Numbered from the stretch's first letter, positions 18,654 through 27,537 are shown. The stretch is DNA of 64,000 bases from Anaerocolumna sp. AGMB13020 (GCF_033100115.1 NZ_CP136910.1:3372001-3436000); one strand, 5' to 3'. The notes: generated by a model from the sequence alone, not told the origin. Numbers and translations are program-made.

Positions 18654-19809
18654 GCTATCATGGAGCAGTATCGTAAGCAATAAAATGCGGTCCTTCCTCA
18701 CCATGCTTGGTATGATTATCGGTGTTGCTTCGGTTATTATCATGGTCAGCCTGATGGAAGGAATGACAAGGGAGATGAAAGACTCCTTTGGCTCAATGGG
18801 CGTGAATAATGTTACGGTCACCCTCATTGGAAGGAATGGAGATGTAATACTGACCGAAGAAGACATGTATGAATATGCCAAAGAGCATAAGGACACGATA
18901 AAGGCAGTGGTACCAAATGTTGCCTTTCAGACTACTGTAAAAGGTGCAGCGGACAAGATGGAAGGAGCTCAGATTACGGGAGTTGATGAAAAGTATGCGG
19001 GTCTCAATGATAAGACGGTAGAAAAAGGCAGTTTTATCAATTACATGGATATAACCAACATGGAAAAGACCTGTGTAATCGGCAGTTATGTGGACTTAAA
19101 GGTATTTGGCCAGAAAGCAAAGGTTGGCGATACGATTAAAATCGGCGGAGAAGCCTACACCATAAAGGGAATCTTAAAAGAAACTGCAAATAATGTGGAG
19201 TGGTCCGATGACAATTGTATTTACATACCTTACACCACCGGTGCAAGACAGGCGGGGATCGGAAGCATCAGCAGCTATTCCCTGGTGGCAAAGGATACCA
19301 AGGTGGTGGAGAAGGTAACCTCAGATATTAATGATTACCTGTATAATATTTATCATGATAAGAAGTTTTATTCCGCTACCAACCTGATAAATATGCTAAA
19401 TGAGATAAACCTTCAGCTGGGTATGATGACGGCGCTCCTTGCGGGTATTGCTGGAATATCCCTGCTGGTAGCGGGTATCGGTATAATGAACATCATGTTA
19501 GTATCCGTAACCGAAAGAACCAGAGAGATTGGCATCAGGAAATCTCTGGGGGCTAAGAAAAGAGATATCATGCGCCAGTTTGTAATGGAAGCCGGTACTA
19601 CAAGTGGAATAGGCGGAACAGTAGGTATCCTTTTAGGTGCCTTTGCAAGTATTGAAATCGGTAAGGCCATAGGCTTTAATGCAACCCCGACCTTGTCAGT
19701 AGTGCTAATTTCCTTTGGTATCTCAGCCGGAATCGGAATCATATTCGGATATCTGCCTGCAAATAAGGCAGCAAAACTAAATCCCATTGAAGCCTTAAGA
19801 AGTGAATAA
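18631..19809 (+). CDS. MacB-type ABC transporter permease (FtsX family)
   Basis: A 392-residue permease. The start at 18631 (MGLIQVF) is preceded by GAGGAAG at good spacing; a GTG 12 nt earlier is less likely. The topology is one N-terminal membrane helix (about 20-42), an extracellular MacB-PCD domain of about 230 residues, and three C-terminal helices with the family motif ERTREIGIRKSLGAKKRDI. The C-terminus LNPIEALRSE is canonical for MacB proteins. Copies of the stop-codon region recur downstream as a tandem repeat. Confidence 0.92.
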   Translation: MGLIQVFKLSWSSIVSNKMRSFLTMLGMIIGVASVIIMVSLMEGMTREMKDSFGSMGVNNVTVTLIGRNGDVILTEEDMYEYAKEHKDTIKAVVPNVAFQTTVKGAADKMEGAQITGVDEKYAGLNDKTVEKGSFINYMDITNMEKTCVIGSYVDLKVFGQKAKVGDTIKIGGEAYTIKGILKETANNVEWSDDNCIYIPYTTGARQAGIGSISSYSLVAKDTKVVEKVTSDINDYLYNIYHDKKFYSATNLINMLNEINLQLGMMTALLAGIAGISLLVAGIGIMNIMLVSVTERTREIGIRKSLGAKKRDIMRQFVMEAGTTSGIGGTVGILLGAFASIEIGKAIGFNATPTLSVVLISFGISAGIGIIFGYLPANKAAKLNPIEALRSE

Positions 19810-19936
19810 AATTGGTAATCTAAAGATTCATAGAGGCCTAAGAAGTGAATAAAGCGGAAATCTAAAGAATCATAGAGGCCTAAGAAGTGAATAAAAGCGG
19901 AAATCTAATGTATCATAGAGGCTTTAAGAAGTGAAT
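19788..19936 (+). repeat. tandem repeat of 42-44 bp derived from the permease 3' end
   Basis: The core TAAGAAGTGAATAAA-like unit starts at 19796, 19839, 19881 and 19925 (spacing 43, 42 and 44), with intervening GCGGAAATCTAA and CATAGAGG blocks also repeated. The first copy is the coding end of the MacB permease (the LRSE codons and stop), so the array arose by duplication of the gene's terminus and 3' flank. Copies 2-3 are most alike and copy 4 is degraded. Confidence 0.85.
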
Positions 19937-20022
19937 ATAGGCGAATAGCTAAAGTCCATGGAAGCAAAGCTTACGCAGAAGATATATAGATAAACAGACG
20001 CAGTAGCTATTTTAGGAGGGAG

Positions 20023-21522
20023 GTGGGACGTATCAAAAAAAGAATAATCCTATTAATTATACTGGTATTTGTCTTGGAAGGTTGTTCCTCAAAATTGAAA
20101 AATAGTTTTGAGAATACGAAGTTAGACACAGAAGAGGAGAGTTCGGCTGAATTAATAGATCAGGAAGAGATAGGGCGAGAGTCAGCTGCTCAAACCACAG
20201 TAACACAAGAGGCAGTACCTTCTGAAGTCGTGGTTGAGGAGAAGGGCAAGCAGGTGCCGATAACCGGGCAACCGGTTACGATGGAGGATTTGTTAGCAGA
20301 GAGGACAGACCAGGAGAAATGCTTTATGGGATTGTCTCCTAAGAAATACCTGAATGACTTTGATACCCTTTATAAGGAACTTCAGGCTAACTACCCCTAT
20401 TTTGGTGTGGTAAAACGCAAGCATAACGTGGATATCAAAGAACACTATGAAAAGTACCGTAAACAGATGAAAGATTGCAGAAATGACGATGAGTTCTGGA
20501 CGATACTTAAAGCTTTCATTGACGAATTGCAGTATACAGGTCATATTCAGGCCTGGGGCTACCGGTATGCCAATGAACTGAAGAGTCTGAAGGAAACAGT
20601 GGAAGCCTTTCCCCAATATAAGGAGACCCTGCAAAGATACATTGACAAGCTGGAAAACCCTGTTTCTGAGAAGAACTATCAGCTTATGAAGGAGTTCTAC
20701 GAAGGACTGGAGGCAGAGGTCCTTGAACGGAACAAAGCATTGGGTGATTCAGAGGACGGCGGGAACAACTGGGAAGAGTCGGAGCCTTTACCCAATGTAA
20801 CAACAAAGGTGCTGGAGAAGGGTAAGATTGCCTATGTAGATATTGAAGCCTTTGATATGAGCACCTATGAGGAGGACAAACAGATATTGCTGCCCTTTTA
20901 TGAGAAAGTGCAAGGCTATGACCACCTTATCATAGACATTACCAAGAATACCGGGGGCGGGATGGATTATTATAATCAGCTGGTAGTAGCTCCCCTGGCC
21001 GATAAGACATATTCTGTATCAACCTATTTACTGGCAAAGGCAGGAGAGAACAATCAGTATTTTCTCAATATGGAGGAAGGCCTTGCAGAAGGACTATGGC
21101 TGCCGCTGTCAAAACTTCCGGACCTTGCTGGTAGGAATAAAGAGGACTTATCCCAGCTGGATTATTTTATGAAAGAGACTTATCTGATCAAACCAAATCA
21201 TAAGTCGGCTTTTAAAGGGAAGTTATGGCTGCTAGTAAGCCCACAGAATTACTCCTCCGCAGAATATGCCGCTATGTTTACAAAAGAATCCGGATTTGCG
21301 ACCCTGGTAGGCGAGCAAACAGGCGGTGATGGGATTGGTGTTGATCCTGCATATATTATCCTCCCTAACAGTGGTCTGGTAATACAGTACAGTCCCATAT
21401 ACGGGATAACCAGAGATGGCAGGAATAGTGAAGAGTACGGCACGGAGCCGGATTATTACCGGCGAAAAGATGAAACAGCACTGGAAACCTGCTTAAGACT
21501 GATTAAGAATAGCAACAACTAA
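20023..21522 (+). CDS. lipoprotein with S41-type (tail-specific protease-like) domain
   Basis: A 499-residue predicted lipoprotein: signal sequence with lipobox VLEGC near residues 17-21, an acidic linker to about residue 75, and a C-terminal peptidase S41-like domain. The segment NYSSAEYAAMF (about 406-416) fits the catalytic-serine strand of S41 proteins and GEQTGGDGIG the following glycine-rich turn, where the usual lysine is not obvious, so activity is uncertain. The start is GTG at 20023, 3 nt after AGGAGG, which is tight. It lies 213 nt after the MacB permease and may act with that envelope system. Confidence 0.8.
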   Translation: MGRIKKRIILLIILVFVLEGCSSKLKNSFENTKLDTEEESSAELIDQEEIGRESAAQTTVTQEAVPSEVVVEEKGKQVPITGQPVTMEDLLAERTDQEKCFMGLSPKKYLNDFDTLYKELQANYPYFGVVKRKHNVDIKEHYEKYRKQMKDCRNDDEFWTILKAFIDELQYTGHIQAWGYRYANELKSLKETVEAFPQYKETLQRYIDKLENPVSEKNYQLMKEFYEGLEAEVLERNKALGDSEDGGNNWEESEPLPNVTTKVLEKGKIAYVDIEAFDMSTYEEDKQILLPFYEKVQGYDHLIIDITKNTGGGMDYYNQLVVAPLADKTYSVSTYLLAKAGENNQYFLNMEEGLAEGLWLPLSKLPDLAGRNKEDLSQLDYFMKETYLIKPNHKSAFKGKLWLLVSPQNYSSAEYAAMFTKESGFATLVGEQTGGDGIGVDPAYIILPNSGLVIQYSPIYGITRDGRNSEEYGTEPDYYRRKDETALETCLRLIKNSNN

Positions 21523-21537
21523 ACGAAAGAAGCAAAT

Positions 21538-21573
21538 AGCTGCGGAATGATATCTGTTCTGCAGCTTTTTTTA
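21538..21573 (+). terminator. intrinsic terminator
   Basis: AGCTGCGGAA (21538-21547) pairs with TTCTGCAGCT (21557-21566, one wobble), followed by seven T residues. Confidence 0.85.
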
Positions 21574-21623
21574 TCATTCAGGCAGTTGGGTTTCTTTGCC
21601 CCTGCCGGAAGGGTTCTATACTC

Positions 21624-21685
21624 ATGACAATTGTCATATTAACTTTTTACAATCAGCACTATTTTTTATTACTAAATATTAGTAA
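21624..21685 (+). promoter_or_regulatory. two inverted repeats upstream of ABC-2 exporter operon
   Basis: A perfect 14-bp palindrome, ATGACAATTGTCAT at 21624-21637, and a second inverted repeat, TTACTAA-ATA-TTAGTAA at 21669-21685, lie 85 and 37 nt before the operon start. They look like regulator binding sites, but no regulator gene is adjacent. Confidence 0.45.
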
Positions 21686-21721
21686 TATATCAGTGTGAAT
21701 AAACCTAAGGAGGATTATTGG

Positions 21722-22663
21722 ATGAGTCAGACAGTTGTAAAAATTGATAACCTGGTTAAGCGATACAAGGAGCTCACGGCGGTTGATCATTTTAACCTTG
21801 AAATAAAGGAAGGTGAGATTCTTGGTCTTTTAGGGCCTAACGGTTCGGGAAAGACAACAACCATAAGCTGCCTTCTGTCACTGTTAAAGTTTGAAGAAGG
21901 AAATATTGAAGTATTTGGGCAGAAGATGAATCCGGACAGTTATTCTTTGAAACGTGATATTGGAGTTATCCTGCAGAATGTGGCTGTTTTTGATACCCTT
22001 ACGGTTTATGAGAATATTGACTTTTTCTGCGGCCTTTATGTGAAGGAGAAAGCCACAAGAAAAAAATATGTAGAAGAAGCCATACAGTTTGTAGAGCTTA
22101 CGGAATTTCAGAAGTTCTATCCAAAGAAGCTTTCTGGCGGATTGCTCAGGCGATTAAATATTGCCTGCGGAATAGCCCATAAACCCAAACTGATTATTTT
22201 GGATGAGCCTACCGTTGCCGTAGATCCCCAGAGCCGTAATAAGATACTTGAGGGAATTGTTGAATTGAATCGCCAGGGAACTACCATTATCTATACCTCT
22301 CACTATATGGAGGAGGTGGAAGCAATCTGTTCCAGAATCGTCATAATGGATAAAGGAAAAAATATAGCAAACGGGACCGCAAATGAACTGAAGCTGATGA
22401 TCCAGAACAATGAAACTATTTATATCGACATGAGAGCATTGCCTTATGAGGATCTTGAAAATATAAGACAGATAAATCATGTATATTCTGCAGAGTATGC
22501 CAGGGAACAGCTGACAGTAAAATGCAACGGCGGTAAACATAATCTGATTCATATAATGAATTACCTGCAGGAAAAGGGTATCACCTTTGGCAGGGTACAC
22601 TCCGAGCTGCCCACCTTAAATGATGTATTTCTAGAGATTACCGGAAAAGAGCTTAGGGATTAA
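21722..22663 (+). CDS. ABC transporter ATP-binding protein (ABC-2 exporter)
   Basis: A 313-residue ATPase. The ATG at 21722 (MSQTVVK) follows AAGGAGG by 8 nt; the upstream in-frame GTG at 21695 lacks a site. Walker A GPNGSGKT, Q-loop VILQNVAVF, signature region LSGGLLRR (GGLLRR instead of the more common GGMKRR), Walker B IILDEP and H-loop YTSHYMEE are all present. The C-terminal 90 residues are the extension typical of drug-export ATPases. It is the first gene of a three-gene operon with two ABC-2 permeases. Confidence 0.92.
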   Translation: MSQTVVKIDNLVKRYKELTAVDHFNLEIKEGEILGLLGPNGSGKTTTISCLLSLLKFEEGNIEVFGQKMNPDSYSLKRDIGVILQNVAVFDTLTVYENIDFFCGLYVKEKATRKKYVEEAIQFVELTEFQKFYPKKLSGGLLRRLNIACGIAHKPKLIILDEPTVAVDPQSRNKILEGIVELNRQGTTIIYTSHYMEEVEAICSRIVIMDKGKNIANGTANELKLMIQNNETIYIDMRALPYEDLENIRQINHVYSAEYAREQLTVKCNGGKHNLIHIMNYLQEKGITFGRVHSELPTLNDVFLEITGKELRD

Positions 22664-22739
22664 TCGTATCAGTTGAAGGAATTTAATTGCTTAAGAATGA
22701 TGTAAAGGGACTATTCTAAGCTTAGAAAGGAATAAATGT

Positions 22740-23909
22740 ATGTTTTTTCACTTGCTAAAATATAAACTGAAAGCCCTGTTCCGTGAAAAGGATCTGCTGG
22801 GGTGGATTTTTGCTTTCCCAATTGTGCTGGGAACCTTTTTTTACCTGTCTTTTGGAACGATTATGCAGTCTGACGAGTATGATTTTTCTCCCGTGCCTAT
22901 TGCATATGTAACAGAGAGCGGAGCAGATGAGACCTTTGATGGAATACTTAAGGAGCTGGGGACAGAGTCTGATGACCAGTTGTTTCAGATAACAAAAACA
23001 GATATGACCCAGGGGGAAGCACTGCTTAAAGCAGGAGAGGTAGACGGGATTCTGATATCATTGCCGGATAATTCCCTGCAGGGTGCTGCTTCGCAGAGTA
23101 TTTCGATGATCGTTAGCGGTAAAGGACTGAATCAGACAATTATAAAATCTTTTCTGGAAACCTACTTAAAACATAAAAGTGTAATAGAACAGATCGGAAG
23201 CACACATCCGGACAAAATGGAAGCTGCCATAAACATACTCTCCGAAAATGCTGAATTTAACAAGGAAATATCCTATTCCAATTCCAAAATGGATAATCTC
23301 TCTCAATATTTCTTTGCATTGATAGCCATGACCTGTATGTATGGTTCTGTAATTGGCAGAAGGTGCGTAGAGGATATCCAGGGAAACCTGTCGGCTCTTG
23401 GAGCAAGAAGAGAGATATCACCTGCCCATAAGCTTACGGTAATCGTTGCTGACTTCTGTGGCTCCGTGTTGGTAGACTTCTCTTCCGTTCTGTTGTTGAT
23501 TGGTTATCTCACCATGGTATTAAAAATTGATTTTGGTGACAGAGTGCCACAGATTATTTTGACTGCTTTTGCCGGCTCTGTAATTGGTGTGGCAATGGGG
23601 ATGTTCATTGGTTCCATCGGAGGCATATCTGTAACGATAAAGCAAGCCTTGGTCTCAGTCATCAGCCTTGTATTGTCCTTCTTAAGCGGACTTATGATAA
23701 ATACTATGAAAGATATTGTGGAGCATACCGTTCCTTTCGTAAACCGGATAAACCCTGCGGCATTGATTACGGACTGCCTGTATTCTCTGAATATGTATGA
23801 CAACTTTGAGAGGTTTTACACAGACCTTGTTTTAATGGGAGTTATTGCTGTGTTATTTATCTTTGGAAGTTATATGCAGTTAAGGAGGAACCGCTATGCA
23901 AGTATTTAA
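22740..23909 (+). CDS. ABC-2 type transporter permease
   Basis: A 389-residue permease of the ABC-2/YhaP type: one N-terminal membrane helix (about residues 20-42), an extracellular domain of about 150 residues, then five C-terminal helices. FPIVLGTFFYLSFG and the region around MTCMYGSVIGRRCVEDIQGNL are characteristic. AGAAAGG precedes the ATG. It overlaps the next permease gene by 14 nt. Together with the ATPase it probably exports a hydrophobic compound or peptide; the substrate is unknown. Confidence 0.9.
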   Translation: MFFHLLKYKLKALFREKDLLGWIFAFPIVLGTFFYLSFGTIMQSDEYDFSPVPIAYVTESGADETFDGILKELGTESDDQLFQITKTDMTQGEALLKAGEVDGILISLPDNSLQGAASQSISMIVSGKGLNQTIIKSFLETYLKHKSVIEQIGSTHPDKMEAAINILSENAEFNKEISYSNSKMDNLSQYFFALIAMTCMYGSVIGRRCVEDIQGNLSALGARREISPAHKLTVIVADFCGSVLVDFSSVLLLIGYLTMVLKIDFGDRVPQIILTAFAGSVIGVAMGMFIGSIGGISVTIKQALVSVISLVLSFLSGLMINTMKDIVEHTVPFVNRINPAALITDCLYSLNMYDNFERFYTDLVLMGVIAVLFIFGSYMQLRRNRYASI

Positions 23910-25053
23910 AGCTTTTTATATTAACCTTAGAAAAGAAATGCCAAGCATCATAATATACTTTATTATCTTCCTCTTGTTATCTCTGTTACTCTCCGGTAAT
24001 GGCAGGAAACAAACAGAGGTGGTGTATAATGACTCGAAGGTAAAGATGGCGGTATTTGATGAAGATAATACCGTATTAAGCAAAAGTCTGTATGAATATC
24101 TTGATAAGACCCAAGAGCTGAGAACAATAAATAATGATAAAGATTCCATAACTGACGAGCTTTTTTACCGGAATGTCGAATACGTTCTGACTATAAAAGA
24201 AGGTTTTGAGGAGAAGATAAAGTCCGGCAGCTTTGAAGGTGTTGTGGAGAATGTAAAGGTTCCGGACAGTGTAAGCGGTAAGCTGCTGGATGACAAGATC
24301 AATCAATATCTGTCTGTATTAAGTGCCTATACCGTGGGTGGTTTCAGCATAGATGAGGCGGCGGCAAAAGCACTGGATACCGTTTCTGTTACCGCAAAGG
24401 TAACCCTCCTTCAGGTAGAAGGAAAAGAGGTGGAAAAGAGCAAGGCCTATTACTTTTATACCTATATTCCCTATGTCCTTATCTGCATGCTGATAAATGG
24501 GCTTGGCGGAATCCTTCTGAATTTCCGGAAAAAAGACCTGGATTGGAGAATCAAGTGCTCCGCCTTGTCAGAAAGAAGCAGGAATACCGCCTTGATATCT
24601 GCCGGTCTGCTTTTTGGTTTTGCCTGTTGGGCTGCTTTTGTAATCCTCTCCCTCTTTCTCTATAACGAGGAACTGACTGGTATAAGAGGAGTACTCTTTA
24701 TCGCAAACAGTCTGGTATTTTTATTGGTGGCAATGAGTCTTACCTACCTTGTCAGCTTTTTTGTAAAAACCTCCAGTGCCCTTAATATGGCCTCCAATAT
24801 TATTGGTTTGGGACTCAGTTTCCTTGGGGGAATATTTGTTCCTTTAGAATATATGAGTAAGAGTGTTTTAAGATTTTCAAAGCTGCTGCCTACTTACTGG
24901 TATGTGATGACGAATCAAACCATTGATTCTTTTAATCGTTCAGGGGAACAGTACAACCTGATATTTCGAAATTTCGGTATTCAAGCAGTTATTGCTGGTG
25001 TTATATTCGCTGTGGCAATTGGGGTATCCCACTCCAGAAGGCTTGCACAGTAG
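23896..25053 (+). CDS. ABC-2 type transporter permease
   Basis: A 385-residue second permease of the operon, with the same architecture as its neighbour: an N-terminal helix (about residues 13-33), an extracellular domain to about residue 190, then a cluster of helices. AGGAGG within the end of the preceding gene serves as its ribosome site, so translation is coupled. The TYLVSFFVKTSSALNMASN segment is typical of ABC-2 permeases. The two permeases likely form a heterodimer. Confidence 0.9.
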   Translation: MQVFKAFYINLRKEMPSIIIYFIIFLLLSLLLSGNGRKQTEVVYNDSKVKMAVFDEDNTVLSKSLYEYLDKTQELRTINNDKDSITDELFYRNVEYVLTIKEGFEEKIKSGSFEGVVENVKVPDSVSGKLLDDKINQYLSVLSAYTVGGFSIDEAAAKALDTVSVTAKVTLLQVEGKEVEKSKAYYFYTYIPYVLICMLINGLGGILLNFRKKDLDWRIKCSALSERSRNTALISAGLLFGFACWAAFVILSLFLYNEELTGIRGVLFIANSLVFLLVAMSLTYLVSFFVKTSSALNMASNIIGLGLSFLGGIFVPLEYMSKSVLRFSKLLPTYWYVMTNQTIDSFNRSGEQYNLIFRNFGIQAVIAGVIFAVAIGVSHSRRLAQ

Positions 25054-25245
25054 CTCCTTTATCTTGCGGCTATTCATCGATAGTCTTATCAAACAATTGC
25101 AATACGCTGTTTTAGTCTGCCGGACAGCTTGACACCTCTCTCTGAGAACGGTGTTACAGCCTTCCGGCATTTCCTCTATAAAATCATAGGTATAGGCAGC
25201 TTTGGCAGCAGCGCTAAGTATCTTAAGGCGTTCGTTTTAAAGTTT

Positions 25246-26007
25246 TTAAGTATTTTCTAAGAATTCTAAAATACATCGGCTTGCTTTTCCCAGCTCTTCC
25301 TCCAGAATCATATGACCACTGTATAGAAAAGGAATAATCTCTACCCTCGTGGCGGCAGACTGGTATTTTAGTATATCTGTATCTGTAAGATTGGAAGGGA
25401 TAGAAGATGCATTGTCCATGCCCCTTAGGATACAGATGGGACAAGAGTAATGTTTAAGATCTTTATAAAAGTCCCGATAAGTAGACTCTTTTTCTATCCC
25501 TTCCAAGGTGTGAGTGGATACAAACTCAGTTAATTTAGAACCGTTATAATACAGGGATGACCAGTAATCAGAGTAGCCTTCTTCTGCCTTGATGTGAACA
25601 GCGGGATAATCAATAATAAGAATCCCCTTTGGCACAACAGAATGATGAAGCAAGAATCCGAGCATATAGGATACCCCTTTCGAAAAACCAAGAAAAACAG
25701 GATTATAAAAAGACTCCTGCTCTAATACACAGGCAAGATCCTGAGAATGATCTGCCCAGTCAAAGCCTGTAGCAGGCTCAGAACTTCGTCCTCTTCCACG
25801 GTAGCTTAAAACAATGCAATGATGTCCTTTCAGTCTGCTGATTAAGGGGAAACTTCGGCTTGCCGGCTCCCAAACACCCATAGACACAATCAGGGAAGCT
25901 TTGTTACTTGGTTGGTTAAAAACATAATATTCTATCTCTATTCCGTTCTTACTTGCAGTTTTTCTGATAAAACTGTTATTTCTTTGATTCGCTGTATTAT
26001 TGTTCAT
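25246..26007 (-). CDS. alpha/beta hydrolase
   Basis: A 253-residue alpha/beta-hydrolase-fold protein. The nucleophile elbow is GFSKG (serine near residue 109), an oxyanion-hole-like LSYRGRGRSS precedes it, an aspartate lies in ICILRGMDNAS, and the C-terminal histidine is in SGHMILEE, giving a complete Ser-Asp-His triad. It is cytoplasmic with no signal peptide. AAAGGAATAAAC precedes the ATG on the minus strand. It is divergent from the HxlR-GNAT gene, so the shared 250-nt region may be controlled by that regulator. Confidence 0.85.
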   Translation of the reverse strand: MNNNTANQRNNSFIRKTASKNGIEIEYYVFNQPSNKASLIVSMGVWEPASRSFPLISRLKGHHCIVLSYRGRGRSSEPATGFDWADHSQDLACVLEQESFYNPVFLGFSKGVSYMLGFLLHHSVVPKGILIIDYPAVHIKAEEGYSDYWSSLYYNGSKLTEFVSTHTLEGIEKESTYRDFYKDLKHYSCPICILRGMDNASSIPSNLTDTDILKYQSAATRVEIIPFLYSGHMILEEELGKASRCILEFLENT

Positions 26008-26165
26008 GTTTATTCCTTTCGTTCACTGAATACAGATAAATCATTCATGTGTTATCTCGATGAGAAAGTTTGTTTGTAGCGTCTAAAGATACTTGAGCAG
26101 TTACAATTTGCTAGCATTTAATAAGAATGCTATAATAATTTATAGAAAAGCAAAATTTCTCCGCA

Positions 26166-26251
26166 GTAACAGCCCTATTAATTGTATTATAAGGTAACAG
26201 CAGATAATAAAAAGTACGCACTTTATAGTGCTTCGGTAACCAAAAAGTAAC
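26166..26251. promoter_or_regulatory. GTAAC repeats in the divergent hydrolase/HxlR intergenic region
   Basis: GTAAC occurs at 26166, 26194, 26236 and 26247. The last two are 11 nt apart (one helical turn) and sit directly before the HxlR start. This is a plausible autoregulatory operator. Confidence 0.35.
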
Positions 26252-26269
26252 AAAAAAGGGGATATGCAT

Positions 26270-27049
26270 ATGGACATCAACGGTGATACCATAAAATTCA
26301 GAGAGAAAGAGTACACCTGTAATTTTAAAATAACCATAGATCTTATTGGTGGAAAATGGAAGACGCTTATTCTCTGGTATTTAGGCAATCAGGGCACGAA
26401 AAGATTTAGTGAATTACAGAAATTGCTGCCCCAGGTAAGTCATAAAGTGCTGACGCAGCAATTAAGAGAACTGGAAGATGACAGGCTCCTTGAGCGGCAG
26501 GTATATCCGCAGGTTCCACCCAAGGTAGAGTATACTCTGTCAGTTCAAGGAAGAACCCTAATGCCAATTTTTGATACCCTGTGCCAATGGGGAGATGAAT
26601 ATAGAAAGAGGTCTTTTATGTATAAAAAAACATTGTATAAAAAAACAGATAAACTCTGTGAGGAAGCAAAGCTAATCAGAGAAGAAGTATTTGTAAAGGA
26701 ACAGGGATTTCTGGATGAATTTGATGAGATTGATGAAATAGCGAAACACCTGGTGTTTTATGCAGATGGCAAACCGGCAGCAACCTGCAGATATTACAGA
26801 GGAAAAGAAGAAGGAGAATATACGGCTGGCAGAATTGCAGTAAGAGAGGAATATCGTGGAAGGAATCTGGGACAGCATATTATGGAAACTATAGAGGAAA
26901 ATGTCAGGGAGGACGGCGGAAAAAGTATCACTCTCTCAGCACAAAAAAGAGTACAGGGCTTTTATGAAAAGAGTGGTTTTAAAGCATATGGGGAACCTTA
27001 TCTGGATGAACACTGTGAGCATATACATATGATAAAAATTCTGGATTAG
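26270..27049 (+). CDS. HxlR-type regulator fused to a GNAT acetyltransferase
   Basis: A 259-residue two-domain protein. Residues 1-110 form a HxlR winged helix (CNFKITIDLIGGKWKTLIL, QLRELEDDRLLERQVYPQVPPKVEY, and the family's usual end WGDEYRK). From about residue 120 to the end there is a GNAT domain with the acetyl-CoA loop AVREEYRGRNLGQH and the C-terminal HMIKILD. The frame is continuous with no sign of stop or shift at the junction (near base 26610), so this is a natural fusion. The start at 26270 is favoured by an AGGGG 8 nt upstream; 26264 is possible. Confidence 0.85.
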   Translation: MDINGDTIKFREKEYTCNFKITIDLIGGKWKTLILWYLGNQGTKRFSELQKLLPQVSHKVLTQQLRELEDDRLLERQVYPQVPPKVEYTLSVQGRTLMPIFDTLCQWGDEYRKRSFMYKKTLYKKTDKLCEEAKLIREEVFVKEQGFLDEFDEIDEIAKHLVFYADGKPAATCRYYRGKEEGEYTAGRIAVREEYRGRNLGQHIMETIEENVREDGGKSITLSAQKRVQGFYEKSGFKAYGEPYLDEHCEHIHMIKILD

Positions 27050-27197
27050 TTCTTTTTAACTTTTCCTTGTATAAAAATCACAAGGAATAAAAGGCTGTCT
27101 GACGCAGATACTACTACTGCATAATACAAGATAAAAATAAGCAGCCAGGAGTAACTTATCAAGCCAGCATATGTAAAGAGCAGGAAAGGAACGTCGG

Positions 27198-27413
27198 ATG
27201 GAGAATGTTAGGCTTACCATTGAAGGACTTCAGTTTAATGAAACACAGGATAAAGTCAAAAATCAGCTGGAAGGCATGGTTGGGGTCCGGAATGTATTCT
27301 TGAGCGAAGGTCAGGATTATCTGGAGATTAACTATGATGAACAGACCTCTGCCCAGGAAATCAACAACCATTTACAAAATAATGGCTATAAAGTAATTGA
27401 TATCATGCATTAA
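27198..27413 (+). CDS. HMA-like domain protein lacking the metal-binding cysteines
   Basis: A 71-residue protein with the size and beta-alpha-beta-beta-alpha-beta pattern of a CopZ-type heavy-metal-associated domain (RLTIEGLQFNETQDKVKNQL, then GVRNVFLS, LEINYDEQTSAQEINNHL, GYKVIDI). The CxxC metal site that should lie in the first loop is absent and the protein has no cysteine at all, so it probably does not bind copper. GGAAAGGAACG precedes the ATG. It stands alone, followed by short tandem repeats and a terminator. Confidence 0.75.
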   Translation: MENVRLTIEGLQFNETQDKVKNQLEGMVGVRNVFLSEGQDYLEINYDEQTSAQEINNHLQNNGYKVIDIMH

Positions 27414-27431
27414 TGAGCTTCAAACAGTTAA

Positions 27432-27497
27432 AAGAACTGTGAATAAGAACTTGTAAATAAGAACTTATGAAAAGAACTTGTAAATAAGGACTTGTAT
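27432..27497 (+). repeat. short tandem repeat, 13-14 nt unit
   Basis: About five imperfect copies of AAGAACTTGTAAAT run head to tail. The last copy (AAGGACTTGTA) is also the 5' arm of the terminator that follows. Confidence 0.7.
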
Positions 27498-27533
27498 CAG
27501 CAGGCTATGACATTTGGCTGCGTACAAGTCCTT
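27486..27533. terminator. bidirectional terminator
   Basis: AAGGACTTGTA (27486-27496) and TACAAGTCCTT (27523-27533) form a perfect 11-bp stem between the convergent HMA and sspH genes. Confidence 0.7.
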
Positions 27534-27537
27534 GTTA

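Noticed and set aside
19788..19936. CRISPR array
   Set aside because: Repeats are only four, degenerate, without unique spacers, and derive from the adjacent gene's 3' end; no cas genes are present.
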